Notes: a model not told the origin generated them from the sequence alone. 64,000 bases of DNA from Trichostrongylus colubriformis (GCA_963978905.1 OZ022261.1:13551475-13615474); one strand, 5' to 3'; positions 10,350 through 22,510 are shown, counted from the stretch's first letter. Program-made: numbers and translations.

Positions 10350-11629
10350 TGCGCTTGGAAACAGGTTGCGTGATGGAGTCATTCGATGTCACTGCGCTTT
10401 ATACTAACGTTTAAAACGATCAAGCTTTACAAGCACTGTCCGAAATGCTGGACAGGTATTTTGGAACCATAGAGACCTTTGGACTGAATAAAGCGCACAT
10501 CATGACTCTGATCAAGGAATGTTTGCAGTGCAACATCTTTAGGTGGTCGGGTACATATTACTGTCAAATTAGAGGTTTGGCAATGGGTCAGCGCTTAGCT
10601 CCAGTTATGAGCAGAATAGAAGAACCAGTACTGGAACGCTTACCATTGATGTACTGCAGATACATAGATGACTGCTTCATTATAACATCAACACAGTCCG
10701 AAATGGATGAGTGCTTTCGCTTAATAAATCAGCAGTCGCAGTATATCAAGCTTACAAGAGAAGTACCACGCCATGGTTGGCTTCCCTATCTGAACACGCA
10801 GGTGAAAGTGTCCGATGGCATACTCAGTGTGAAGTGGTACAGGAAAGCTAGCTCTAAGAACATCTTGATTCACGCCACATCTGCACATCCCACGACTGTG
10901 AAACATGCAGTTGTCAAGAACATGTTCAAGACGGCTGCAAATGTGTGCACAGGTCCGACAGAGCGGCGAGAGTCTATACGTCTAGCTTCTGACATAGCTG
11001 CATCAAACGGCTATGTTGTACCAGAACGTCGTAGAAGAATAAGCACTGGGCACCGTAACATACCGCGTCTTAATAAGGTTCCCTTATGTATACCTTTCAT
11101 CTCTGACAGAGTAACTGCTGCAATTCAAAGATGCCTTGTTCAAGCTCAACTGGATGATGATGTTGTCTTAGTGAGTGTCCCTAATGGCAACATCAAAAGC
11201 CAACTCGTGCGAAATAGGCTCTACGATAAGCGTTGCGTGTCAGAGAATTGTGTTACATGCCCGTATGGTACAACTGGGGATTGCGCCAAAATTGGTGTAA
11301 TCTATCAAATTGAATGTCAGACATGTAACGCAACGTACATTGGGGAAACTGGAAGAAGACTAGCAGTACGTATCAAAGAACATCTTGCTGGTAAAAGACT
11401 AGGTAACACAAGAACACCTCTGGGGAAGCACATGACCGAGGAGCATGGCGGAAACGACTTTGATGTGAAGTGCAGTATCCTAGCATGCGAGACTGAGATT
11501 TCCGCCAGGAAAGTGCATGAAGCGTTTTGGATTTCTGCAAGAAATCCAAGTATGAACAACCGAAATGAGTGCTTATCCATTACGAATGATCTCTTGCCAT
11601 TTGCGCCACATTGCGAGCTATTGATATGA
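10350..11629 (+). pseudogene. PLE2 reverse transcriptase / GIY-YIG endonuclease
   Basis: From 10,445 a 394-residue open frame; the same frame continues upstream to about 10,350, where RT motif A is readable (MESFDVTALYTNV), followed by a TAA stop at about 10,410. Motif B is RGLAMGQRLAP, motif C is RYIDDCF. The endonuclease shows GVIYQIEC, YIGETGRRL, RIKEH and a distal glutamate (KVHEAFWI). Compared with PLE1, about five residues are missing directly after motif B, a region close to the active site. With the upstream stop and 5' truncation it is almost certainly inactive. It is clearly diverged from PLE1. Confidence 0.85.
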
Positions 11630-11873
11630 TGAGGGAGACATGCATGTCCCCATTATACTATATATGTATAAGGACAGCACGGCATCCCTCATTCACTGAC
11701 GACAGCTGACACGGAGTGGCGGCGTTCCGCTCCCGCGGTGGTGGACTGGGTGAGTTATGTTCTTTCGTACAGGGTTCCTCCGGCGGTTTCCTTGAGTTTC
11801 GTCAGAACCGCTAGAGGGATAAGGCGTTTGGTGGTGTAGTGGATAGAATCCTAAATCTTGAGCCACGTTTAGG

Positions 11874-11907
11874 CCTTTGAGGAAGACGATCTGGTCGAAA
11901 CGTTAGG
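11874..11907 (+). ncRNA. Hammerhead-like hairpin in PLE2 tail
   Basis: TTGAGGAA, then GAC-GATCTG-GTC, then GAAACGTTAGGC: the same stem plus GAAACGT arrangement as PLE1 although loop and stem bases differ, so the fold appears conserved. An inverted copy lies at about 10,275-10,310. The first core strand departs from the hammerhead consensus. Confidence 0.35.
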
Positions 11908-12000
11908 CCGTAAATAAATGTTCCACCTAAAAACCTCGTTGGCATAACAGAAGAATATCAAACTAATAACGATGCCGAGGTTCTACGAAGAGAGAAGTTG

Positions 12001-15000
12001 GAACTTGTTACGAAGGAAGTTAGTTTGAGGGAAGCTTGATGAGGATTTGATGAGGAAAATTTCGAAGTGTTCCACGGAAATGGCCATAACTTCCTTCAAA
12101 CCCAACCATATGAGTTCGTTTTGGTAAAGCAGGGTCTGCTAGGTTGTCGCTTTCGAATGACTACCTGAGCTGTGTCATATCTCTAAAACGAAGGAAGAAA
12201 CCCTCAGAAAAGCCAGTTAAGGAAAGCATTTTTCCGCCGAATTTGCGAGATATTCCCAAGGTTCTTCAGAAAAATTGATTCATTGTTACTGAAATTTCTT
12301 TAGTATGCATCCTTCGCACTAGAAGGCCTAGCGGGAGGGCAAGAAGCGTCAGTCAGCTTCTGTGTGGGATGCGCCATGCATGAGGATTTCATCCACATTC
12401 TCAATGAATACAAACGTTTTTCCGGTCCGCATAGTGGCCGCTAACACTAGATTACGTATTTGCGATCGTAGTAAGATATGAAAGAAGTCCATATCAGCTA
12501 GTTTTTCGTTTCCATCCCATTGTTTCTGGAGTGTCCATCCATGGTGGTACCTGTTGATAGATATCGCTTTCCACGGTCAATCTGTGAATTTCGGAGGTGT
12601 CTCTGTACGTGGTTTCGGTGTCAGCGGACCAACAAAAGGTCTATTGGCGTTGACCGGTTTCGTTGCGGATCGCGCCATGCATGAGGTTTCCATGATGATC
12701 ACTGCCTACCTCAACAATTACGACCCCCCCCCCCTTCCTAGCGGACCAAATACGACCCCCCCCCCCTATTGAGGATTCCTCAACGGAGGCTTGACCCTGC
12801 CCTATAGTCTTACGCACCCATCCGAGACAGGTACATTGGCGCCGAAAATCAGGTTAGTGGTTTCTGTGCTTCTTTTTACAGTCTGGTATAGAATGACGCC
12901 AAGAAGAATGATACATAGTGTAGGAACTGAACGGATGCATGCGAAACGCTATGATTAAGCGGTTGTGAACCGAAACATTGAGCTTTGCCCGAACAAATGA
13001 AGCAAGGTTAACAACAAACCCAAATCAGAGGTGATAAGTAAAAATGAGCGTAGGATACGGTTTGCCGCTCCTCTTACGCAATTACATGTAACTCCTAGCA
13101 AGTGCAGCCATCTCGCACGCTAATGTTGCCAGTCGCACGCAACGACGCGAAATCCTGACTTCAGGGTACACCCACTGGGAGACGAGGTGAGTGTGTATCG
13201 CAAGCACACGATTCGTTTCTCTGTGTGCGGCTTGAGGTGCGAGGCTAGGAGCGTCGCATGTAGCTTCCTAGGGTTATCACCCTGTCCTGCGTCCTACTTC
13301 AGACGAACATGAAATTGACTCAAAACCCAACGACACACAGTGGTTTTAACTGGCACACCGCGCAGTGCGCCGTGGTGCGGAGTCCCATTCCATCGAAACA
13401 CGCCCTTCTATCGCCCATTGAATGAGTGCCCTTAGGATTGAAAATTCGCGTTGTTGTTTTCGCAGTGCGACGTGATGAGTGCGAGCCGCAAGCCGTATTG
13501 GCTGTATCCTGAAATGACGATGGTGCGCTACGCCCTATTTCAGGCATAATCGCTTCAAGACCCAGCTAATACGGCCCTCGTGGCTTGCACCTATCACTCC
13601 GGTCCTGCGAGTCTTCTGTTCTAACGGTATTAAACCTCAACCGAGATCGAGCGTAATACGCAACAGACAGCACGACGATACTTAGGTGAAATGAGTCCTC
13701 CGAGGTGTCCACTGCCTGCACTCAAGGCTACCGCGAAACGAAGACACGCTACTTCATTTCTTGCTTCTTTGCTACGTTGAACGAACCACAACCACGGTCC
13801 GCTGCTCACCTCCTAACAGATAGCCGTGCACTCGAACCGTTGTCTTAATGTCAGTTTTACTATCTACTGTTGCACCCCTCAGAGCTGAACATTCTTGTTA
13901 AGGCATTCGTACCTTACTGTGCTCGTCTAGAGCACATGCACGGCTAAGGGGTGAACCTGATGCCATTCTACTTTATTGTGATCACTAAATATTTCCTACG
14001 ACAGCGACACTACCGCGGTTCGGTCACTTTCTAAGAGCATTAGATAAGGGGTGGCAAAAGTTTTCAAGGTAACAACGAAACTTTTCATATATATAACACG
14101 GTGAAATTAAGGCAATGCTAGATATCTGCCCCTAACAAGCATCGCCTACAAAGTGTGAGCCTTTCTTGATAATTATTAATTCCACGCACCTTCTTGTTCT
14201 TCGTATCTCTATCGGAAGGAAACTTGAGATCATCACCATCCTGGAAATACAAAAACTTTTGAATGCTGGTCATCGGCCGGGATAAAGGAATGAGCTTTGC
14301 ATTTCCAACTGCATGTATTTCTCGAAGCGTCAACCACGACCACAGCGCCGTAGCGACGGATGACCTATCTTCAGCGCGCACGCGCGCAACGCGCGAAAAA
14401 TCCTTCCCGATGTAGTCTTCACTGCACCACGAACTTCAAGCTTTTCGGGAAAATTTGAAGTACACTGCTTTTGTGAAAGAGAAGAAGATAAGGAGAGATG
14501 AAACTCACAGAAAGGAGCGTAGGATCATTGACAATGTCAAAGTATGTAGGAAATGCTCTCTGACGCTCAGTCTCACCCTTAAGGAGAATCAGAAGTTATT
14601 GCTTGTGTCCATCCAAGCAATGAAGAAAAATGATCACTTGGCTCACCTCGAAGAAGAAGCGCTCAATTCGACACCAGTTTCTTATCACAAGTGCCGATTT
14701 TGGTTCGACTGGTTCAGGAACTGCTATGCAGCAACGATCGGTTACGGTGCTCACCACGTTCACTACTTTCTCCAAAGCACGAAAATACTTCTCCGCTTTT
14801 TTGTATTGGGTGAGACACGTCGATACCAGTTCACATATCCTCAAATGGAAAGATTCACAAAAACGGCTGCCCCAAACTGAGCAGGATATTGCCGAGCAAT
14901 AGGAGCCGAAGTGCAAGTGTGTACCCATGGACCACTACGGTACGTTACGTAAATGTGCTATGCCGCCTCCTTACCTAACAGTACGTATCCAGAAACGCAG

Positions 15001-15246
15001 GTGGCGAGGGAGGAAGGGACTATTTTCAAGCTTTGATGTAGCAAAGTATTGGTTTAGTATATGGCATTACTCACCTTCTGAAAGTGAAAGGAGGGGCTTC
15101 TTGAAACATATGAGCCTTTGACAGAATAAAATCATGCGAATTCTTTAGCGATGACCCCTCGCGCATTTCGATCACTTTTCCTTCACGGTCGCTCTCCCAT
15201 TTAATCATGAAGTGCATACACATCTGGAATTATGGCTAAACTGTAA
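12001..15246. other. Intergenic, no confident gene
   Basis: Contains the right copy of the PLE2-flanking repeat, C-tracts with TACGACCCCC at 12,720-12,775, and two GCGCCATGCATGAGG copies (about 12,370 and 12,672). Between 13,000 and 15,246 sequence looks single copy. Frames near 14,455-14,930 are open on both strands without recognisable domains. Confidence 0.5.
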
Positions 15247-15925
15247 TCACTGAAATGTATCAAATTGCATGCAATTCTGCAAATAAGAAAGTGAATGAGA
15301 ACAAATACTTGATAAATCCCTCCAGCAATAAACACGCTTGTGTCACTTTCACATTGATGATCCTCGAGACATCGAATATGATATAGGTGTACTTACGCAT
15401 CCATAAAGGCGCATTGGCGCTAGGATGCTGACCGTTATTGGTGGGGCAGTGTCGGGGGCATTTCGACCACACGTTTTGAATAAGCGCGCGCGTCTGAGAG
15501 AGGAGGTGACATTGTCGTATGAACATGCCCTACGCTCTTCTGTCAGTGATGGTTCTAATGACTCTCAGTAAAGGTGGAGGGTGCCGAAGATGTCGTATAA
15601 GCTCCACGACCGAGTATAAAGAGAAACGACAAAAAATGCTAACGTCGATTCTTCTGTAGAAATAATCGCGAACTTGTCTCCAAGGATATGGAGAACATCC
15701 CGTCACTGCAACTCCATAAAAGTAGTCGACCGGGTTGGTGGCCTGGAAAACTAATGGAAATTTAGGTATACTAGAAAAAGGTACAGGGACCTGAGAGTTC
15801 AGAATTTTGCAGAAGAAGAATGATTTTGTGGCTATTTGTCGAAGCCTTTGCTTTAGTACCAGAATGTGATCCAGAATGAAGCCGGAACGAAGGGGCATCT
15901 CATCGAAGTGTTCACACTGTGTCAT
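15247..15925 (-). CDS. Spliced host gene, unidentified (3' exons)
   Basis: Minus-strand exons 15925-15791, 15742-15534, 15493-15397 and 15276-15247 join in frame through introns of 48, 40 and 120 bp. The acceptors are TTTTCCAG, CTCTCTCAG and TTATTTGCAG, and the last donor is GTAAGT, all textbook for nematodes. The predicted product is 156 residues: a basic N-terminal helix-rich part, an aromatic stretch (NPVDYFYGVAV), a leucine/proline segment and a basic, proline-rich C-terminus. The first exon starts at an ATG but could instead continue from an acceptor at ACACAG (about 15,918), so the 5' end is uncertain. I do not recognise the family. The 48-bp first intron is a multiple of three and is itself open, so it could be retained. 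Confidence 0.45.
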
Positions 15926-18265
15926 GAATTTTTCGTATTATCAAAAATAATGTCTCAGAGTGATTATCTGTGGCATCTCGGAGCAAATTGAAAAATGTTG
16001 CCTAGAGGTGCATCCGGTTGGTCTAGTTGCGAATGAGAAACCGGACCATGGTTTTGTTTTCTGATATACAATTGCGGTAGAAAGAGTTGCAAGTTCTCCA
16101 GAAGACGATTTTTTGGACCTAAGCAGCGAAAACTTTTTGTGTCTCGTATATTTAGTGGCGGGCCTAGTATGCTAATTCTACAACTCCAAACTATATTGCT
16201 TCCACCTCCGTCGCATCACTGCTTCAAATAATGAAATTTGAGTGTATCGAACATTCTGCAAGTTCATAAAGCTTGAAAACTGCTGTAAAATGCAAAATTA
16301 CGAAAGCTTCGTTAGGTGGATTCGCCAGCTGCCTGGTGTTTTGATTTTCGATTTGTTCACTCATGAGGCCACTGTACAGTCATCAATGAGTTTGCTTGAA
16401 TAACAGTAATGGTCGTACTCCTGTAAAAAAATGGAATAGAAAAGAAAACAAAAGCAGCAGAAAAACTTACCACGACGTTTAAAAGTACAGTTTCCTCGTT
16501 CTACCTACGCGCGTCGCTGTTCTTCAAGCAATGGCCCAAGGTTCAGGACCAGCGGCTGCGTGGCGGTCCCTAACGTGTTAGACAAGTTCAAATGCTTACC
16601 ACAAGTGGCTAGCCTCAGGACATTGTTCATTGAAACGGACGGTATACTTACAAATTTCATTCTGCGTATTGCTGCAGGAGTCACCCAGGGATTGCCTGCT
16701 TGACACTGCTTAGAAATGTGTGTAAAGAAGTTTACTCAGTTGACCGCCGAGTACTTGCTAACTTTGAAATGTCACATTGGTCATCAACTTACAACTTTTG
16801 GTCCCTCTGACTTTTTTGACTTTTTCAAAAGCATCTCAACAGAAAGCTAGTCAGCATTCATCACTTTAAATAAGTCTGGCCAACTATCAACCTCGCATTG
16901 CTGCAGGAATCGCACAGGATCGAGGCATTGCCATAGTGCCTGCTCCTATGTTCACTGTTAGGCGTTGGTGGTCACTACACCGTCAAGGTACTGACCACCA
17001 ATGCTCAACAGTGAATATATGAGCAGGCATTCTAAACGGGTATCCGTTGAAATCAGATCCCAGTTCCAGACTTATTCGGAATCATCAAACATCAAGCTTT
17101 CCTTATCAGAAGCGAGTGGGCAGATATACATATATTCGACGTCTAGTGATGCAGAATGACAGGTAGAAATTTTTAGGTTTCAAGGCTTAACACAGAGCAC
17201 GTTTCCGCTTTGAATTGTTATTGAGAGAGAGAGAGACGCTGCCAGCTATATGTTGTATTCAAGACCTATAAACATTTTCTTCAGAATGTAGTGTTATCAC
17301 CACTTCAACCGAAATGTAGATCAACCACTTCTGATTGACAAAAAATAACACTTTCCGTGCATTGTATGCCTACAGTGCTTCACTAAAGCTCTTTCCAAGT
17401 GGCGGTGACATAATCGGCACCGACAGGCCAAACTGGGTGGTCCGTGGCACGGTGCACCCGAATCAATTATATCTACAGAGCAGCTGTATCTATGGACCTT
17501 GAGCGTGTGTACGTATGTGGACAACAGGATGACATTGGGACATTCTCTTAGCTTTAACTTTCACATATTTCAACTCTACAATAAATTATATGTTCAGCAA
17601 TAAATAGTAAAACACCCTCGTATAAAAATTTACAACAATAATATTAATAATAGAAATCTACTTAGAAAAATCTACAACAATACTTGGAGCTATAATAAAA
17701 CAATACTACGATTTTAAATTGCACAAAAAGAAGCATAGCTGAAACAAAGAAAACGTCTCGCTTCTGAAAGCTCTACACAAGCAAGAAGACTACTTCGGAG
17801 AACAAAAGATAACATCTGAGCTAGCGCAGTCGTTCAGCTCCATGTCTTCCTCTTCCCCATCACCCTGCAAATAAGCTTTGGGACAAAATACAAATAAAAT
17901 ATCTTATGCAGATAATGTGTACTATAAGATTATTACAGCTCAAGAAAGGGAAATGCCCACTCGAAATTCACGTCTATCCAGAACACATTGCTCCATGCTG
18001 CAGGCTTTCGACACAACCATTGGATAAATACCGTCTGTACCGCGGCTTTCCCGGTTCATGTAGGAAATGCCCGTCAAGCGCTGATGTCTTACTTGTTTGG
18101 AACTTATGAATTCCAATCTTGTACTATCTCGCGCGTGCAACTTTTTTATGAGAGAGACGAAGCAGGTCAGCTGCCATGTTGCTACGTTCCAGACGACGTC
18201 ATGAAATAACTAACTTAGTACTCTTAAATCTTAAATCTAATCTAAGTCTTAAACTCAAATCACCA
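15926..18265. other. Single-copy-like DNA, no confident gene
   Basis: A small imperfect hairpin lies at 16,936-17,030 and a short (GA)n run at about 17,222. Two CATTGCTGCAGGA-like repeats occur near 16,666 and 16,899. The rest could hold introns or untranslated regions of the minus-strand genes on either side. Confidence 0.4.
16936..17030. repeat. Short inverted repeat / hairpin
   Basis: 16,936-16,974 (GTGCCTGCTCCTATGTTCAC...) pairs with 16,992-17,030 over about 39 bp with several mismatches and a loop of about 17 bases. The size is that of a small MITE or a precursor-like hairpin; nothing distinguishes these. Confidence 0.45.
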
Positions 18266-18474
18266 CTAAAACAGTAACAAATACTGAACTGTAAGCAAGG
18301 CACTGTTGTAGTTCACATCCTGGCTATCCTCCAGATTAACACGAGCCCTCTTCATCTGAAAACTAAATGTTCAATGGTGTGAAGGTGTTGAAACTTCGCA
18401 GAAAATTGCACCTCAACTTCATCGGATAACATTGACAGCTCCATCTCAGAATCGCGACGACGCTTACGAGGGTT
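18266..18474 (-). CDS. Last two exons of a host gene with a basic, NLS-like tail
   Basis: Exon 18474-18412 (21 codons, after a TTGTTCAG acceptor) and exon 18355-18266 (29 codons plus TAG, after TTAGTTTTCAG) join phase 0 to phase 0 over a 56-bp intron. The product end begins with NPRKRRRDSEMELSML, continues acidic, then MKRARVNLEDSQDV: two basic clusters (RKRRR, KRAR) separated by acidic residues, as in nuclear proteins. A stop ends the frame cleanly. The upstream link is uncertain: the exons at 18,789-19,407 may belong to the same gene. Confidence 0.5.
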
Positions 18475-18788
18475 CTGAACAAGCTATTAATACCGTGTAC
18501 TGTTTAATATTTATTTAAATATCCATTTGCTTAGTAACTTAATATCACGCATTTATCAATACTCGTTCGTGGCAGCGTGTGCGTTTCGTCTGCCATATTC
18601 AGTGGAGCCAGCGGAGCTTTGCTGGAAGTAATGTATACAAGCGTTTTGCGAGACGTACCGCGTTTCTTTAACAGTTTACAAACAGTTAAAGAAGAGCTAC
18701 GTTTACTCGGCCCCGTCCAAAAAAGTGGCTCTCGCAATGAAAGCGGCGCCTTTGAAACCCGTCAAGATGAAATCGTTCTTACTCCATG

Positions 18789-19407
18789 CTAATTTTCAGG
18801 TAGATCATTTTTCACGAAATGTGTGGATACGTGCGGGAGCAGTAAAACATGAAATGCTACCTCCTCAAGGTTTGCTCCGGTGAAAAGTCCGTACGGATCG
18901 TGAGTGGTAACGCCTAGAGTGGCGCCTTGATTTACGAGACTCCTGAATTCCCGAAATTCGCTGTCCACCATGGTGAAATAACTGACGAGTGATGGCCAAA
19001 CTAACCCGTTTCTTAATGTAATCCATATTTTCTCCTAGAACTAAAAGCAAAAAGAAATGAAACGCACCCAATCCATTGAAGTGGAATAGTATCAAATCTG
19101 GACGCAATAGCCAGCATATAGTCGTAGCGACGCCCAATTTCTCGATTACCATTCACATCTATGGGGTGACCACAGCGTTGTCTTTCCATTGCAATCAGGT
19201 CATCAAGGATGGACTGAAAGAATAATTGTGGCCTGTGGTGGGCAAGTTCAACAAGAATGGAAAAACCTTGACTTGATCAGCAAGCGATGGACCACGTCTT
19301 TGTGGAGGAACAGCCTGCGGCACTGGCGACGGTGGAACTTCAGTAGTGGTAGCATACGGAATCTCACTGATGGCGGAAGGTTCCTGCAGTACTCCGGTGT
19401 TACACAT
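18789..19407 (-). CDS. Spliced host exons, unidentified protein
   Basis: Exons 19407-19267, 19213-19068 and 18981-18789 fit together in frame with 53- and 86-bp introns (donors AAG|GTTTTT and TGG|GTGCGT; acceptors TCTTTCAG and CGTCAG). They encode 159 residues: a proline/serine-rich start, a helical middle (ILDDLIAMERQRCGHPID), an aromatic segment (GRRYDYMLAIASRFDT) and a C-terminal part ending at TAG. An ATTTTTTACCTAG acceptor precedes the first ATG, suitable for trans-splicing. Alternatively a donor at GAG|GTAGCA (about 18,860) leads on to the exons at 18,474. No family recognised. Confidence 0.4.
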
Positions 19408-19661
19408 CTAGTCTAGGTAAAAAATGAACAAGAGCTCACACATCCACTTAGCGCAAGTACTGGTGCCCCGTAAGTCACTGACACCCGAGGCCATTTACGA
19501 CGATGTCACGCTAGATTTCGTAGATTTCGCAGGGTCTCGATTTACACATGCGCAGACAACTTCATTACCCAGTTCATAGCATTTTGACCCTTGAGAAGTA
19601 CATGTTATGCTTCAGCTTGGAACGGCGTTGTTTACAACTGCTCAAAATTGATATAAGCATC

Positions 19662-19886
19662 TTAAGAAGAAAATTCAAAAAGTAACGTGAAAATGACCTG
19701 CGTAAGTTCTCTTCTAGGCTCCATTCTACTGAAACACTTCGTCCAGATCCTGAAAATTTTACGGCACAGGCCCAAAAGGTGCCCGAAAGGCTTGACCAAT
19801 GTTTCAAAAATTATCTGCAATGGTATATCTATCACACAGTCAACGACGCATTCAAGGATTCGAACGGTTAAATCGTAGTCCTCCAA
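19662..19886 (-). CDS. Possible host exon
   Basis: Open minus frame with a hydrophobic, cysteine-containing stretch (VRILECVVDCVIDIPLQII), entered after TTTTTGGAG and left at a CGCAG|GTCATT donor. The plus strand over the same bases is also open and protein-like (19,719-19,871), so strand choice is not secure. Confidence 0.2.
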   Translation of the reverse strand: MEDYDLTVRILECVVDCVIDIPLQIIFETLVKPFGHLLGLCRKIFRIWTKCFSRMEPRRELTQVIFTLLFEFSS

Positions 19887-20083
19887 AAAGAATGAAGTAA
19901 TATTTATTTACTGAGGCAATATTGTCATAACAATGTGGAACTTTTAAAAATACGGTTACAAGTAAAACACTAAGCAAATCGTGATTGAAAAGCTTCAAAC
20001 ACCGCTCATCTATCGCATGGATTCATTAACGATCAACAACCTTAAATTACTTTAGTTACCAAGTGGCACTTCTAAATGAAAAC

Positions 20084-20303
20084 CTAAACGAATAACAATG
20101 TTCTATCATCAGTCGATTTCTTCCTGCCACATGGAGAAGGAATCTGCAATGAAACATAAGTGCATGAGTTCAATTGAATGAGGACTCACCGATTTAGCCA
20201 CCGGAATAGCAGAAGATCCAAGTTGGCTCGATCCATGGCAAAACAATGCATAAACTGCGTTGCGACTGCGCGCGTGACTGGCATGTCGTATTGTCTTCAG
20301 TTT
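20084..20303 (-). CDS. Possible spliced exon pair
   Basis: A 46-bp interval (20,189-20,144) has the form of a nematode intron on the minus strand: GTGAGT donor and TTTCATTGCAG acceptor. Exon 20303-20190 (38 codons, basic) joins phase 0 to 20143-20084, ending at TAG. Another reading of the same exon (FAMDRANLDLLLFRWLNR) also crosses the intron in frame, so the frame is unresolved. The intron itself is the strongest evidence. Confidence 0.3.
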
Positions 20304-20444
20304 CTGATCAATCATCAGACTTGTGATGAGATTTATCCTGACCTTGCAGCTTACTTTGCCCGAGATGTAAAGCAAGTTTTTGATTCGACGCTTAGATGAC
20401 TTGCTCTGGGTAGTTTACCTGTATACTCTGGGCATGGCCTGGTG

Positions 20445-20903
20445 CGTCGCCGCCACCGTGCGTCGGGCCGCGGTCATACTTCACGTGTCTACGCCAATTG
20501 ACGCCGGCATAGGCATCAAATTGACGCAGTCATGTACCTGCCGCAGGCGACGGCGTCAATCTGATAACGCGCACCGTTTGCAAAACGCTGGTTCCGACCA
20601 CACTACAGTATGGTGATTGTGGCGACAGCGTAGAAATTCAAAACAGAATATGGCACAGTATGGTACTATGCCAAAATTCCAAATCGAAATTGTGGACTCG
20701 TTTTGATCACCATACTGTAGTGCGGTTGGGTCGAGCGTTTTGCAAACGGTGCGCGTGATCAGATTGACGCCGTCGTCTCCGGCAGGCACACGATTGCGTC
20801 AATTTGACGCCGGTGCCGACGTCAGTTGACGCAGACACTTGCCTCAACTGACGCCGGCACCGGCGTACTGTCGCAGACACGTAAAGTATGACCGCGGCCT
20901 TAT
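20445..20903. repeat. GC-rich inverted-repeat element
   Basis: 20,465-20,612 (GGCCGCGGTCATACTTCACGTG...) is inverted at about 20,708-20,903, centre near 20,660. The arms are rich in TTGACGCCGGC and CGCAG units that differ strongly from the AT-rich surroundings. No coding or target duplication was identified. Confidence 0.5.
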
Positions 20904-22510
20904 GTGGCCTACATTCTCTGCGGCGCTGCTCACGGCGCCTGTTGCTACGCACTCTATTTGTAGCCTGTGACTCGATCTCGTCTCTCTTCTTTCTCCGAAA
21001 AATTTCGCTACAGCGATGGAAAAACAAAAATCAGTGCAAGTACTGAAAACAAGAAAGCTGGAAAAGTAAAACAAAAGAAGAGGAGTAAAAAGAAACGGAA
21101 CAGTACATCATCAATAGATGAAACGTGATCCGGCCACAAGTTATAAATAGAGCGCGCGGGAATAGGCTCTGCCGCCAGCTTCGCAGAATATGATATCAAG
21201 ATCCGAATCATAACCTCTCTATTGAGAGGAGGATTCCGTGAGTTCTTAACATGAATGAACGAAGTGCGATCACCCTTGGTCACTCATACTGTATGACGTA
21301 TAAGTGGATTCAAGTCCACGAATGGTGTCGCCAACGTGGAGTGTGGCTTTTCCGTCCGATCGATACCGCTATCGATTGCAACATTGGCAATGATCTGACT
21401 TTTGATTCCAACACTTGCAACTGAGCAACTCGTGTTCTACTAATCCTGATTACAGGAGTTCTATTGCATTGCGGTCGCCCTAAAGAGGCTGTAAAGAGCG
21501 ATATATTGCGTCCGTCGTTAACGAGATTTTAATTAAGGAGCTATCTGGCCCGTGTACCTGCCCTAGACACTCGACTCACTGAGCTACCCTTCCTGTTCGA
21601 AGTCAGATTTCATGATTCAGACTCATTAGGAGCCAAGTTACCCCACTTGTGATCACATAAAAAGTTTCCGGTTCCCAGTGTAAACCCACAACATTTTACG
21701 AGCTTACGATGAGTTATTTATGGAATCAGTAATATTCGTCAAGAAACTTACTTACAGATTTTATTGCGGAGAGGGTGCTCGAAACGCTTTCCCAGTTCTG
21801 AGTATTCAACGGTATCTCCATGAAACAGCTTGGCCCTTTTCGCTGAGACAGGATAGATATGAGAAAGGTCGCTGCTAATCATGCCAACAATTTATAGTCC
21901 GCTCGCGGTGTGGATCGATACGGGTCGAAGTCACTTCACTGGAACTGTAGGAGAATCATACGAAGATAAGAATGAGAAGCAACCCCGTGTTGAGAAAGAG
22001 AGAAAAACAGTCTAGTTCCTGATTTCTCCACCACCATTCACCTGAAGGAGCAATAAGAAGGAAAATGTCTATTTTGTCCTGAAAGCAGAAAAACAGGTGC
22101 ATGGATGAAACACTACTTTGAAACATGAAATACTATAACACTACAGTGGTGCACTGTTCTAGTTAAAGAGAACGGTGCAAGTATTGCCTACCAACCCATC
22201 TTAACGTAATGTGAGGAGCGTCGTATCGATTGCTGAACATTTCACGTGATTTGGCGCGATAATCGATATTTCTGAATAATTAATACCAATAGATACCTTC
22301 CCACCATTTTTTCCCGCGCTAATAGGTGTGGTCGCTACTCTGCGCCTTCTAATTAGGAAAGGGCTTAAAGTTCCCAGGGAACTTCATGAGAACTAGGCGG
22401 GCCATAGGGCCTTGAATACTGATTACAACCGTGAAAGCTAAAACTGCAAAATTCCGTGCCGAACTGAGTTAGAAAGAGAAAAGTCGCTTGCGATGAGTCG
22501 TCGGCGGGCC
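20904..22510. other. Intergenic, no confident gene
   Basis: Reading frames here lack domain-like features or clear splice support. Nothing repeated within the window was noticed. Confidence 0.4.

Larger units (their letters stand above)
10226..11990 (+). mobile_element. Penelope-like retroelement PLE2
   Basis: 5'-truncated RT/endonuclease followed by a 3' tail ending in ATGCCGAGGTTC (about 11,973). The tail segment 11,870-11,965 recurs inverted at 10,226-10,315 on the upstream side, the same head-to-head arrangement as PLE1 but with a much shorter inverted piece. The 12-mer GAACCTCGGCAT is shared with the end of PLE1 (3737-3748). The target duplication could not be fixed. Confidence 0.8.
10040..12200 (+). 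repeat. Direct repeats (~165 bp) flanking PLE2
   Basis: About 10,040-10,210 (GAGGATTTGATGAGGAAAATT... to AAACGAAGGAA) is repeated at about 12,040-12,200 with roughly 95% identity. The copies lie outside PLE2 and are too long for a target-site duplication. They more likely reflect a tandem repeat into which the PLE inserted. Confidence 0.55.

Noticed and set aside
10040..12200. 165-bp direct repeats as the PLE2 target-site duplication
   Set aside because: Far longer than PLE duplications and not directly abutting the element ends.
19719..19871. Plus-strand exon (protein-like frame with PENFTAQAQK)
   Set aside because: It has a plausible acceptor, but upstream donor spacing fails and neighbouring well-spliced exons are on the minus strand; left unresolved.
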